NCBI GenBank assembly: GCA_029866025.1
Contig: JARXAD010000002.1
Coordinates: 361,688 to 425,687, forward strand
DNA from: Vampirovibrionales bacterium
Lineage (GTDB): Bacteria; Cyanobacteriota; Vampirovibrionia; Vampirovibrionales; Vampirovibrionaceae
DNA: 64,000 nucleotides
Direction of reading: 5' to 3'
The notes under the pieces: generated by a model
Told to the model about the DNA's origin: nothing
The model's input: the letters and a program-made list of their open reading frames with translations, nothing else
Databases searched by the model: none
Made by a program: the position numbers and the translations under genes
Shown: positions 7,792 to 15,876 of the stretch, piece by piece
Numbering within the stretch: position 1 is the first letter of the stretch
Layout: each line of letters opens with the position of its first letter

Positions 7792-8628
7792 TTATTTAAG
7801 CAGCGAGAGGGCCACGCTGGGCAATTGGTTGGCCTGAGACAACATCGCCGCAGAAGCTTGTTGCAACACTTGGTTACGGACCAAAGCAGCACTCTCAGCG
7901 GCCACATCCACATCACGAATGCGGGATTCAGCTGCCGATAGGTTTTCTACGCTACTCATCAGATTGCTGGCAGCGTTTTCCAATCGGTTGGCCACCGCGC
8001 CAATACCTGAACGGCGGGTGTTGACGGTACCGATAGCGGTATCCACCAAGGCAATGGTGGCGATGGCGTTGGCGTTGGTGGCCAAGGGTGTGGCAGCCGT
8101 AGCAACACCCAAAATCGTCGCGTCAATATCGCCAAAAGAAGCGACGTTGAGGACGTTACTACCCGCAGCACTGCCAGGCCCAAGCTGAATGTTGATGGAA
8201 GCAGTGGTACCATCCAATAACTGAACACCGTTAAAGTTCGTAGCATCGGAAATTCGGGTGATTTCTGTAGACAACGCATCAAATTCGGTTTTCATAGCCG
8301 TACGAGAAGCTGCACTGTTGGTATCGTTACCCGCTTGCACGGCAAGTTCACGCATCCGTTGTAGGTTTCCGCTAATACTATTCAAAGCCCCATCGGTAAT
8401 ATTAAGGACGTTAATGCCATCCTGCACGTTATCCAAGGCTTTTTTAGAGCCACGAATTTGGGCACGAAGGTTTTCACTGATGGTTAAGCCCGCAGCATCA
8501 TCGCCGGCTTTGTTAATGCGATAACCCGAAGACAATTTTTCCATACTCTTGCCGAGAGCCAACACATTGTTAGCAAGGTTACGCTGGGCATTGATAGACG
8601 AAACGTTGGTATTGATTCCAAGAGACAT
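7792..8628 (-). CDS. fliC: Flagellin, copy 2
   Basis: This 278-residue flagellin closely matches copies 1 and 3 over the D0/D1 helices at both ends. It differs at the start (MSLGINTNVSS), in the mid segment near residues 165-195 (GSNVLNVASFGDIDATILGVAT), and in the C-terminal motif AAESAALVRNQVLQ, where the others have SNLV or ANLV. Start chosen at the ATG 9 bases after AGGAG. A 227-base gap separates it from copy 1, with no strong terminator, so read-through into copy 1 is possible, although each copy has its own leader. Different copies may be used in different parts of the filament, as in other multi-flagellin bacteria; that is inference. Confidence 0.96.
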   Translation of the reverse strand: MSLGINTNVSSINAQRNLANNVLALGKSMEKLSSGYRINKAGDDAAGLTISENLRAQIRGSKKALDNVQDGINVLNITDGALNSISGNLQRMRELAVQAGNDTNSAASRTAMKTEFDALSTEITRISDATNFNGVQLLDGTTASINIQLGPGSAAGSNVLNVASFGDIDATILGVATAATPLATNANAIATIALVDTAIGTVNTRRSGIGAVANRLENAASNLMSSVENLSAAESRIRDVDVAAESAALVRNQVLQQASAAMLSQANQLPSVALSLLK

Positions 8629-8630
8629 AA

Positions 8631-8649
8631 CAACAAACTCCTTTTGTTG
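8631..8649 (-). promoter_or_regulatory. Hairpin presenting the Shine-Dalgarno of flagellin 2 in its loop
   Basis: The same CAACAAA-AGGAG-TTTGTTG element lies two bases before the ATG. Sequence upstream of it is unrelated to the other flagellin leaders, so conservation stops at the edge of the hairpin. Confidence 0.75.
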
Positions 8650-8827
8650 GTAAATGGTCTAAACCATTGCCTACGCTGGCAAGACGGCTTTAAGCGTGCC
8701 TTCCTGGCACAAAGCGGCTCACGAGCAATGGATTGACGGATGGGAAAGAAAGTACTGGGGGAAAATTTTGCAAGCGGCGGCAAGCCAACCCAGAAAGAAG
8801 GTAATGCCGCCAAATGCAACGACTGAC

Positions 8828-9664
8828 TTACTTGAGCAGTGAGAGCGCGATGCTAGGCTGCTGGTTGGCCTGAGACAACATAGCCGCAGAAGCTTGTTGC
8901 AATACCTGGTTGCGTACCAAGTTGGCACTTTCTTCCGCCACATCCACATCACGAATACGGGATTCAGCTGCCGATAGGTTTTCTACGCTGCTCATCAGGT
9001 TACTGGCAGCGTTCTCCAATCGGTTTGCTATCGCACCAATACCCGAACGGCGAGTGTTGACGGTACCAATAGCGGTGTCCACCAAGGCAATGGTGGCAAT
9101 GGCGTTGGCGTTGGTGGCCAAGGGGGTAGCACCGGTTAAGACGCCCAGTGCTGTGGCATCAATATCAGCAAATTGGGCAACGGCCAATACGTTACTACCC
9201 GCAGCAGCACCAGGCCCTAACTGTATGTTAATAGTGGCTGTGGAACCATCCAACAAGTTCACACCGTTAAAGTTGGTAGAATCTGAGATACGAGTGATTT
9301 CCGTGGACAAGGCATCAAATTCGGTTTTCATGGCGGTACGAGAGGCTGCACTGTTGGTATCGTTACCCGCTTGCACGGCAAGTTCACGCATCCGTTGTAG
9401 GTTTCCACTAATACTATTCAAAGCCCCATCGGCAATGTTGAGAACGTTAATACCGTCTTGCACATTATCAATGGCTTTTTTAGAGCCACGAATTTGAGCA
9501 CGAAGGTTTTCACTGATGGTTAAGCCCGCAGCATCATCGCCGGCTTTGTTAATGCGATAACCCGAAGACAATTTTTCCATGCTCTTGCTAAGAGAATTCA
9601 CATTTTGGGCAAGGTTACGCTGAGCATTGATGGACGAAACGTTGGTATTGACGACTAAAGGCAT
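8828..9664 (-). CDS. fliC: Flagellin, copy 3
   Basis: This is the first gene in transcription order of the three flagellin copies, 278 residues, with the same conserved ends. Distinctive stretches are LAQNVNSLSKSMEKL near the start, NLLDGSTATINIQLGPGAAAG in the middle and VDVAEESANLVRNQ near the end. The ATG at 9664 is chosen because it gives MPLVVNTN and follows the AGGAG hairpin; an in-frame start further upstream (9721) would add 19 residues not found in the paralogs. A GC-rich inverted repeat (about 8774-8812) lies after its stop, but without a clear T run, so termination before copy 2 is uncertain. Confidence 0.96.
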   Translation of the reverse strand: MPLVVNTNVSSINAQRNLAQNVNSLSKSMEKLSSGYRINKAGDDAAGLTISENLRAQIRGSKKAIDNVQDGINVLNIADGALNSISGNLQRMRELAVQAGNDTNSAASRTAMKTEFDALSTEITRISDSTNFNGVNLLDGSTATINIQLGPGAAAGSNVLAVAQFADIDATALGVLTGATPLATNANAIATIALVDTAIGTVNTRRSGIGAIANRLENAASNLMSSVENLSAAESRIRDVDVAEESANLVRNQVLQQASAAMLSQANQQPSIALSLLK

Positions 9665-9666
9665 AG

Positions 9667-9685
9667 CAACAAACTCCTTTTGTTG
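9667..9685 (-). promoter_or_regulatory. Hairpin presenting the Shine-Dalgarno of flagellin 3 in its loop
   Basis: CAACAAA-AGGAG-TTTGTTG occurs again two bases before the ATG (CT instead of TT between stem and start codon). All three flagellins therefore share this element. Confidence 0.75.
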
Positions 9686-10090
9686 GGGTGCGATGGAAGA
9701 GCAGGATGACGTTTCACCCATACCAACAGAAGGCTTTAACTATCATCCTGACAGCAATAAAGCCAACGGGTCGTACAAGTGGGCGCATGATTCAGAGAAC
9801 GAAGTGCCGTGCCATCCAACCGCAGGAAGAGAACCGCCTAACAGCACTTCGTTAGTGAGAAGAAATAACCAATGTCTTTTTTAGAATCGAGAATGTTCAT
9901 TCAGTCTCACTTTAGTCGTTTCGTTGAACTACACCCTCTGCTTGAAAGGAACACGCCAATCTCCACTATATGGAGGAGTGGGATGCCCTAACATAACAAA
10001 ATAATCCAGTTTTTCTCCTCCAAACATAGGAGGAATACCCTCTTTTGCATCCACCAAGTGACGTCGTTTATCTCGATGAGAGACCCATTA
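9686..10090. other. Leader/intergenic region upstream of flagellin 3
   Basis: The 405 bases separate the ATPase/HEAT gene from the flagellin array and must contain the flagellin 3 promoter. I see two short hairpins, CTCCA/TGGAG at about 9961-9975 and TCCTCC/AGGAGGA at about 10016-10034, neither with a T run. No convincing sigma-28 or sigma-54 promoter was found, and no plausible gene. Confidence 0.5.
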
Positions 10091-12892
10091 CTAAACCCTA
10101 ATTGCCGTCTTGGTAATGGACTGTTTTTCCACAGCCCCTGACTTTTGTTGATTTAAGCGGTCCAAAACCGACTGACTGGCAGAAAGGCATGCCATTTTCA
10201 ATGTCGCATCGCTAGTGTTGGTAAAATATGCCTTAAGAAGGGTTAGCGTTTCTGGTGTTTGAGCAATTTCGTGAAAGGTGCGAATAATAACCCAGCTTAA
10301 CTCTGGTGATAACGTTGGTGTTGTAAACAAAGCTTGCAAAGCCGTTTCAGTAGATTCTCCAGGGAACATGCGCAGCGCACGAATTAATGTAAGACGAACC
10401 TCTTCAGAAAAAGCTTCTCCGCCCGAAGCCAAGGCATTTCGAAAGGTTTCCGCAATGAGTGGATCCTGATACTGGCTTAGTAACTGAACAACCAAGGAAC
10501 GATTACGACTGCTGGCATCATGCTCCAGCACACCAAGAAAGGTTTCTAACACTTTTGGATGGGGCTGTCGCTGCAGGCTTTTGCACGCTTCATAGCGGAT
10601 GCTTTCTTCTGGGTCGGTTTGTGCCAGCGTCATTAATGTTTGGCGAACCTGAGCGGAATGAGCGTCGGCTTCGCCCAAAGATTGAACAGCCAGCCGACGA
10701 ACAGAGGATGATTGATCAAAGGCACCTTTTAAAAAGGTTGCCACCAAAGGGCCCATGCCATAAGAAAAAGGGATGTGGCTAGCAAGCTTGTACGCCCACC
10801 AACGCACACGAGGCTCTGTATCATCTAAGCAAGGTGTTAACACAGTTAAAAAGGTCAAACTACCATCGATGGGCACTGTTAAGGAAGGAGAGCTTTTGAA
10901 CAAGGCCACCCAATAGCGCAATGCGTACTCCCGTACCGTTGCATCACCATCTTTAAAAGCACCTTGTAATACTTCTAATGCCTGTGGAGAGGCCAAACGA
11001 GCCAAACCATCCAAAGCCATTAAACGTTGGGTAGGATGCAAATGCTGGCTGGCTTTTACCAAGGCATCTTCCAAGGCTTGTCGAAGTGCCTGGAGATCGT
11101 CTTCGCTCATGGAATGAGCCCCCAGGATTAAAAGCTCGCCCACACGAGGGCCATCCAGCTCTCCAGCCTGTGCCGACAAGGGGATAATTTTTTGAAGATA
11201 GGCCAACCTGGCATCATTGGGCAAGTCGGCACGAACCCAGCGAGTTTTTTCCATTAAAAACCGGCGATGTGTGGTGGTGCTCCAACGGTAGTTCATAACA
11301 CCTTGAGCCAAGATCTCTTCAGAGGTTACAAAGCCAAATTGAACCAGCGACGCCATGACTCCTATAGCTAACCGCCGCTTTGTAGAATCTGGCCCCACAG
11401 CCATTAGCAACCAATCTGCTTCGGTCCAACGAGCCCCCTCATAAAAAGACTCTGTGTACTCCAAGGCATCCGCCACATCTTGCAAGGGATTCCACTGCTC
11501 CCCCTCATTTAAAGTGTCGTGCAAGGGCTGCAGTGTCATTAGCACCCTAGCCCAAGCCGTTTCCAGCCAATCATTCGGTTCATCAATACCCAATGACACA
11601 ACCCACGGCAAGCTACAGCAAGGTGTTGCCGTTGACCTCAAACGTTCTACTACCACATGAGAAGCTGTTGACAGCCAAAAAGGGTTGCCTTGGGTTAGGC
11701 TTGCTAAGCGTTCCAGGGCATCCTCTTCCCAAGAAAAGTGATGCTGAGATAACTGCTGCGCAAGCCAACGTCGCTGCTGTCGCTGGCTTAACGGCTCTAA
11801 GGTAACCAAGGTGCCACATTGTTTTAAAAGGGGTCCTGCCATTGCCTGGCTTAAGGACTCGCTATTGCACGACAGCCACCAATGATGGTTGCTTTGGGCC
11901 ATAAGTGATTGAAGCACTTTTTGGACGGCCTGACGCTGAGCAACTGGGAGCAGCGCAAGAAACTCTAACGAGTCAATAGCCACCACCACCGGACACCGTG
12001 TATGGGGGCCCAATAAAGGATGGCCTTGCTGCAATGGCTTAAGCTGACCATTGACCCACTGCAAGGCCGCCACCACCACAGCTAAAGCGTCATCCGATGA
12101 CCTTAAGGACTCATCCGGTTCGTCCAACGGCTTTTCTACAGAAAGGTAGGGCTCTTCTGTATCCTCACCCGTACTTTCTTGCAAAGAAAGGGGCAATTTT
12201 TTTGGCGGCAAGGGGGTGATAAGCGCTAAAGCATCCACAATTTCCGGCACTACCGGTTGCACCCATTGCACGGCAACCGTTAACCACGGATCGGTGAGAC
12301 GCTCGACCAGCTGCTTGACCCCCAAATTAACCGATGAAAAATGAACCCGTTTGCTAAAGGGCATGGCACTACGAATGGCATTGGCCAAGCGTTGACGAGG
12401 CAGCATATCCACCGAGCTGCCCAGTTGATCCATATCCCACTGCAACCGCATAAGCGTTACCGCTCGAATCAGCTCTTCTTGTTGCCAACGAAGGCCCAAA
12501 GGCTCTAATAAGGAGTTTGCGTCTTCCAGGCCCTTCGCTAACCGTTGCTGGGCAGCCTGTTGCCACCCCAACACCAGGGCCTGAAGAAGCCCCAAAGGAG
12601 AATGAAGGGCCTTATTAGACGCCAGCGAAACAACCCAGTAGGGAGACGGTTGTTCTTCTAAATAGGCTAAGGCGCATTCCAAAAGAGCCGTTTTCCCTAT
12701 GCCTTGTTCTCCCAAAATCAAGGCACTCCCTAAAGAGACTTCCAAAGACTCCATCACTTGTTGCAACGCAGGCAGACGATCCACCAAACCATGGACTTCG
12801 AGGTGGGCATCCAATTGAGGCAAAGAGCATTTTTTCTGAGCGGGTAAGGACATAAGAATCTTTAACAAGGGGGACCAGGGTCCCTTTGGCAA
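10091..12892 (-). CDS. Large STAND-like ATPase with C-terminal HEAT repeats
   Basis: This is a protein of about 933 residues. Near residues 61-68 it has a P-loop GEQGIGKT, and near 300 a Walker B-like strand VVVAIDSLEF. A region around 440-530 looks like the winged-helix part that follows the NTPase in STAND ATPases. From about residue 630 to 880 there are repeated helical pairs of HEAT type (for example DGDATVREYALRYWVALF, DTEPRVRWWAYKLAS, SSSVRRLAVQSLGEA, EESIRYEACKSLQ). Such proteins are nucleotide switches whose repeats sense a ligand or partner. No effector or signal domain is visible at the N-terminus. A TTG at 12892 is preceded 6 bases upstream by AAAGGAG; the ATG at 12853 has no such site, so the start is uncertain. 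A GGGACC/GGTCCC palindrome (12871-12884) lies at the start region. Confidence 0.72.
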   Translation of the reverse strand: MPKGPWSPLLKILMSLPAQKKCSLPQLDAHLEVHGLVDRLPALQQVMESLEVSLGSALILGEQGIGKTALLECALAYLEEQPSPYWVVSLASNKALHSPLGLLQALVLGWQQAAQQRLAKGLEDANSLLEPLGLRWQQEELIRAVTLMRLQWDMDQLGSSVDMLPRQRLANAIRSAMPFSKRVHFSSVNLGVKQLVERLTDPWLTVAVQWVQPVVPEIVDALALITPLPPKKLPLSLQESTGEDTEEPYLSVEKPLDEPDESLRSSDDALAVVVAALQWVNGQLKPLQQGHPLLGPHTRCPVVVAIDSLEFLALLPVAQRQAVQKVLQSLMAQSNHHWWLSCNSESLSQAMAGPLLKQCGTLVTLEPLSQRQQRRWLAQQLSQHHFSWEEDALERLASLTQGNPFWLSTASHVVVERLRSTATPCCSLPWVVSLGIDEPNDWLETAWARVLMTLQPLHDTLNEGEQWNPLQDVADALEYTESFYEGARWTEADWLLMAVGPDSTKRRLAIGVMASLVQFGFVTSEEILAQGVMNYRWSTTTHRRFLMEKTRWVRADLPNDARLAYLQKIIPLSAQAGELDGPRVGELLILGAHSMSEDDLQALRQALEDALVKASQHLHPTQRLMALDGLARLASPQALEVLQGAFKDGDATVREYALRYWVALFKSSPSLTVPIDGSLTFLTVLTPCLDDTEPRVRWWAYKLASHIPFSYGMGPLVATFLKGAFDQSSSVRRLAVQSLGEADAHSAQVRQTLMTLAQTDPEESIRYEACKSLQRQPHPKVLETFLGVLEHDASSRNRSLVVQLLSQYQDPLIAETFRNALASGGEAFSEEVRLTLIRALRMFPGESTETALQALFTTPTLSPELSWVIIRTFHEIAQTPETLTLLKAYFTNTSDATLKMACLSASQSVLDRLNQQKSGAVEKQSITKTAIRV

Positions 12893-13128
12893 ATAAAGCT
12901 CCTTTATCTTACACTGATTCCCTGCGGGTTCCGATTCTCTTTTTTTGTTAGCGTAATGCTTCTCTTTTAAAAAGGTATTGATTCCCAGTCCAAGCAACCC
13001 TCTGCTCGGTGCTGTGTGTGGCTCTTTCGGAACACCACAATGCCTTTAAAGTGTTATCTTTACCCTTCTGCTTGGCTTAACCCTGATATTTACCCCTATT
13101 ATTGTTATTGTTCGCTGAGATTTTTCCT

Positions 13129-14277
13129 ATGTTTTCTGTCCTTAACATCAACAAACCGGCCGGTTTAACCAGTCACGATGTGGTGGCTCGCGTGCGCCGC
13201 ATCTTAAACATCCAAAAAGTGGGCCACGCCGGCACATTGGATCCTCAAGCCACCGGTGTTCTGCCTTTATTTATTGGCCAAGCCACGCGCCTTTTGGAAT
13301 ACATTGCCACCGACAAAGGCTACCGAGCCGAAATTACCTTTGGCATGACCACCACCACGTGGGATGGCGACGGCGATATTGAACATCGCTGCGACACCTT
13401 ACCCACCTTGACACCAGAAGCCATTGAAGCGTTGCTGCCCAAGCTATTGGGCGACATTGAACAAACCATCCCTCTGTATTCTGCCAAGCGGGTGGACGGC
13501 AAAAAACTATATGAGCGAGCCCGAGCAGGGGAGGTGGTTGAAGAACTTCCCACCAAAAAAGTGCGCATTAACAGCATTACGCTGGAAGCACTTACCACGA
13601 ATGAAGAAGGCTTTCCCGTCGCCACCCTTCAAGTGCACTGCGGCAGTGGCACCTTTATGCGGACCCTGGCTTACGATTTAGGCCAATGGCTTGGCTGTGG
13701 CGCTTATTTATCGGGGTTAATTCGCACACACCATGGCCAATTTACCTTAGAAACCGCTGTGGATTTAGAAAACTGGATGGAAAGCGAAGATCCAAAAAGC
13801 TACTTGCAGTCTCCAGCACCCTATTTGGCCATTGATACGGTGGTATGTGTGTATCCTGGGGTCATTCAGGCCTTGTTTGGAGGCACCAATGTATTAGAAC
13901 GCCAATTGATTTTGGAAGCTCCCCAGTTATTGGAGCGCCTAAAGCAAGTAGGCATTAAAAACCAAGAACACTGCTTGCTCACCAGCATCGACACTACCCC
14001 TTTGGGGGTGGTGACGTGGCGAAACCATGCGTTAAAACCCCATAAAATGTTTCCCGTCCAAGCAGATACCCAGCCCCAATCCACGCGGGCAGAACGATCG
14101 TCTTCCAACAATCGTCGACCCGGCTACGCCGGTAAAAAACGTGGACCTCAACCCAGCTCCATGAAGCCTTTTTCCGGCCAAGGATCGATTGAACACACAG
14201 GGAAAATGCCTATATCGGTTGCCGATACCCACACCAGCGTTCCCACTGTTCATCGCCTGCCATTACCTGTCATTTAG
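13129..14277 (+). CDS. truB: tRNA pseudouridine(55) synthase TruB
   Basis: TruB converts U55 of the T-loop of tRNAs to pseudouridine. The N-terminus FSVLNINKPAGLTSHDVV and the catalytic motif GHAGTLDPQATGVL (Asp at about 38) are diagnostic. The motif CGSGTFMRTLAYDLG is also present. The ATG at 13129 is chosen because it opens directly on the conserved fold; a start at 13102 would add nine residues. The protein (382 residues) exceeds the usual 300-320: after the PUA-like region there is a low-complexity tail (from about 315) rich in Arg, Ser, Asn and Pro, including a basic patch NNRRPGYAGKKRG that may help RNA binding. It stands alone rather than in a rbfA/rpsO operon. Confidence 0.93.
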   Translation: MFSVLNINKPAGLTSHDVVARVRRILNIQKVGHAGTLDPQATGVLPLFIGQATRLLEYIATDKGYRAEITFGMTTTTWDGDGDIEHRCDTLPTLTPEAIEALLPKLLGDIEQTIPLYSAKRVDGKKLYERARAGEVVEELPTKKVRINSITLEALTTNEEGFPVATLQVHCGSGTFMRTLAYDLGQWLGCGAYLSGLIRTHHGQFTLETAVDLENWMESEDPKSYLQSPAPYLAIDTVVCVYPGVIQALFGGTNVLERQLILEAPQLLERLKQVGIKNQEHCLLTSIDTTPLGVVTWRNHALKPHKMFPVQADTQPQSTRAERSSSNNRRPGYAGKKRGPQPSSMKPFSGQGSIEHTGKMPISVADTHTSVPTVHRLPLPVI

Positions 14278-14346
14278 TACCCGCAAGACTATTATTTTAA
14301 GGCTCTAGTCTAAAGCCGTTTTAAAAAGGAGCTTAAAGCCACTGTT

Positions 14347-15026
14347 ATGAACCCCCTTTCTGACCCTAGCCTGCCAGTGCCTATTGAAAAAGAAACCGGA
14401 ACCACCCCCCCTTCTTCCATGCGCCAACAAATTTTAATGGAAGCAAAACGTCTGTTCCGCGACCGTGGTTTTGCCGCTGTCTCTATTAATGACATTATTG
14501 AAGGCGTAGGGGTTACCAAGCCAACGCTATACCATTATTTTAAAGATAAAGAAGCCCTTTACGCCGAAGTACTGTTAGCCGTAATGGCTCATGGAAGCAA
14601 GTTTATTCAAAACGATCGACAGAAAAGTGTTTCCATTAGAGGGTATTTAGCAGCCCTTGCTGCAGGCTATTTGGAACATTCCCCAACATCGTTGGCCACC
14701 TTGTTACGAGACGCTGGCAAGCATTTAAACCCTGATAATTATAAAAAACCCAGGAAAACTTCCAGCAACTACTTCTCAATCCTTTAGAGAAGCTTTTTTT
14801 AGAAGGCCTCCGCTCAGAAGAAATCGTATTAACAAGCCCTTGGGTAGACAAACCCCTAGAGGTCCAAAGCGCAAAATTAGCGCTGATGTTTTTAACCTAT
14901 TTAGATACCTTTACCATTCTGCATCGTCACCAAAGCGCGCCAGACCCAAATTTTCAGGCCCTAGGTGAACACATGGTTAGCTTACTTTGGGATGGCCTCG
15001 GCAACCATTCTAAGCAGTGTCACTAA
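14347..15026 (+). pseudogene. TetR/AcrR-family regulator, frameshifted
   Basis: The first frame (14347-14787) encodes a TetR-type N-terminal DNA-binding domain: RQQILMEAKRLFRDRGF followed by the helix-turn-helix SINDIIEGVGVTKPTLYHYF (about 27-67). It is cut off by a stop at 14787. The ligand-binding half continues in another frame from about 14750 to the stop at 15026, reading QENFQQLLLNPLEKLFLEG and ending GLGNHSKQCH. The frames meet at the A6 tract in TATAAAAAACCC; one more A would restore a single protein of about 226 residues. This can be a real mutation, a homopolymer sequencing error or slippage. TetR proteins usually repress adjacent genes, but no efflux or enzyme gene lies beside it. 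A terminator follows. Confidence 0.8.
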
Positions 15027-15063
15027 CACACTTTTCGTAACAATTTAGAAATAATCGCTGTCT

Positions 15064-15089
15064 AAAAGGCCGCATGGCCTTTCTTTTTT
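15064..15089 (+). terminator. Rho-independent terminator after the TetR gene
   Basis: The stem AAAGGCC/GGCCTTT with loop GCAT is followed by C and six T residues. Confidence 0.88.
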
Positions 15090-15140
15090 GTTTTTATTTA
15101 AGGAGAAGCTTTCTACTCACACTGTGGAGTTTATTAGATT

Positions 15141-15359
15141 ATGCCTACGCTTTTAAAATCCCCTGTCCTTTCTGGCAAATTAAAAAAGCAACGCCGCAGC
15201 CGTTTGGCAGCTCCGGCCACTTTAACAAGCACTATTACCGCTCCAACATCTGCCTCTACAGCAACCATGCTTAAGTTTGTGGCCTTGCAGCAGCATCAAT
15301 CCCAATTGCTATCGTGGATGAATAACACCGACACGGTGGACTATAGCTTTATTCGTTAA
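15141..15359 (+). CDS. Small basic Ser/Thr-rich protein, unknown
   Basis: This 72-residue protein has a very basic N-terminus (KLKKQRRSR), a Thr/Ser/Ala-rich middle and a more ordered end (LQQHQSQLLSWMNNTDTVDY). No known domain is recognised. It is flanked by two terminators (15064-15089 and 15381-15416), which makes it a separate single-gene transcript and supports it being real despite its size. Upstream GTGGAG lies 11 bases before the ATG, a weak ribosome binding site; a better AAGGAG further upstream (about 15101) has no start codon at proper distance. Function unknown. Confidence 0.5.
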   Translation: MPTLLKSPVLSGKLKKQRRSRLAAPATLTSTITAPTSASTATMLKFVALQQHQSQLLSWMNNTDTVDYSFIR

Positions 15360-15380
15360 GATCAATGCTTTTAGCTTTTT

Positions 15381-15416
15381 AAGGGGAAAGCCTATTATAA
15401 GGCTTCCCCCTTATTT
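15381..15416 (+). terminator. Rho-independent terminator after the small basic protein gene
   Basis: GGGGAAAGCCT and AGGCTTCCCC pair with a single bulged A around the loop ATTATA, followed by the T-rich sequence CTTATTT. Confidence 0.75.
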
Positions 15417-15507
15417 GTAGGCTTGTTTACGTAGGCGCTAAGTGCCCAATAAACCTCCTTATGCTAGTCTTAAAAAGATTCGGCTTATTCAGTAAGGAGT
15501 TTATCCC

Positions 15508-15849
15508 ATGGTTGAGCGCACCACCGACAAGGTAGCCCTAGGCTTTTTGCAAGATGAAAAATATGAAGAGTTTAATCGCTACGTGGAGCGCCAAGGCGGT
15601 GTGGTGGATTTAAGCTTCTCACATTTGCGTAGTTATGATTTGCGCAAAGCCAACCTGACCAAAGCCAACTTAACGGGGGCTTACTTACGCGCCAGCGATT
15701 TACGAGCCCTCGATTTAAGCGAAGCCACCTTGGATCAAGCCAGCTTTAAAGATGCCAAAATCAGCGGCACCCTCTTTCCACGTAACATCTCTGCCTGGGA
15801 AATTATGCTGAGCTGGAAGCATGGCACCCGGGTGCGCCAAGGCTTGTAG
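15508..15849 (+). CDS. Pentapeptide-repeat protein
   Basis: This 113-residue protein has a run of A(D/N)LxX-type pentapeptides between about residues 45 and 92 (LRKANLTKANLTGAYLRASD, then LRALDLSEATLDQASFKDA). Such repeats fold into a right-handed quadrilateral beta-helix; some family members mimic DNA, but most have no known role. With about nine repeats this helix is short. No signal peptide is visible, so a cytoplasmic location is likely. The start follows a good AAGGAG 8 bases upstream. It lies 27 bases before murF on the same strand and could share its transcript. Confidence 0.85.
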   Translation: MVERTTDKVALGFLQDEKYEEFNRYVERQGGVVDLSFSHLRSYDLRKANLTKANLTGAYLRASDLRALDLSEATLDQASFKDAKISGTLFPRNISAWEIMLSWKHGTRVRQGL

Positions 15850-15876
15850 TGGGGTTATTGTTTAGGAACAGTCTGT

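Noticed and set aside
8910-9497. 195-codon open frame antisense to flagellin 3, with similar frames opposite copies 1 and 2
   Set aside because: It is a codon-bias shadow of the flagellin helices; it recurs in all copies and has no ribosome binding site or family match.
9799-9814. Sigma-54-like TGGCACG-N4-TTCGT sequence on the minus strand upstream of flagellin 3
   Set aside because: The essential GC of the -12 element is reversed to CG, so it does not meet the consensus.
15074-15274. Plus-strand frame MAFLFCFYLRRS... after the TetR gene
   Set aside because: Its start lies within the terminator hairpin and it overlaps the more plausible 72-residue gene in another frame.
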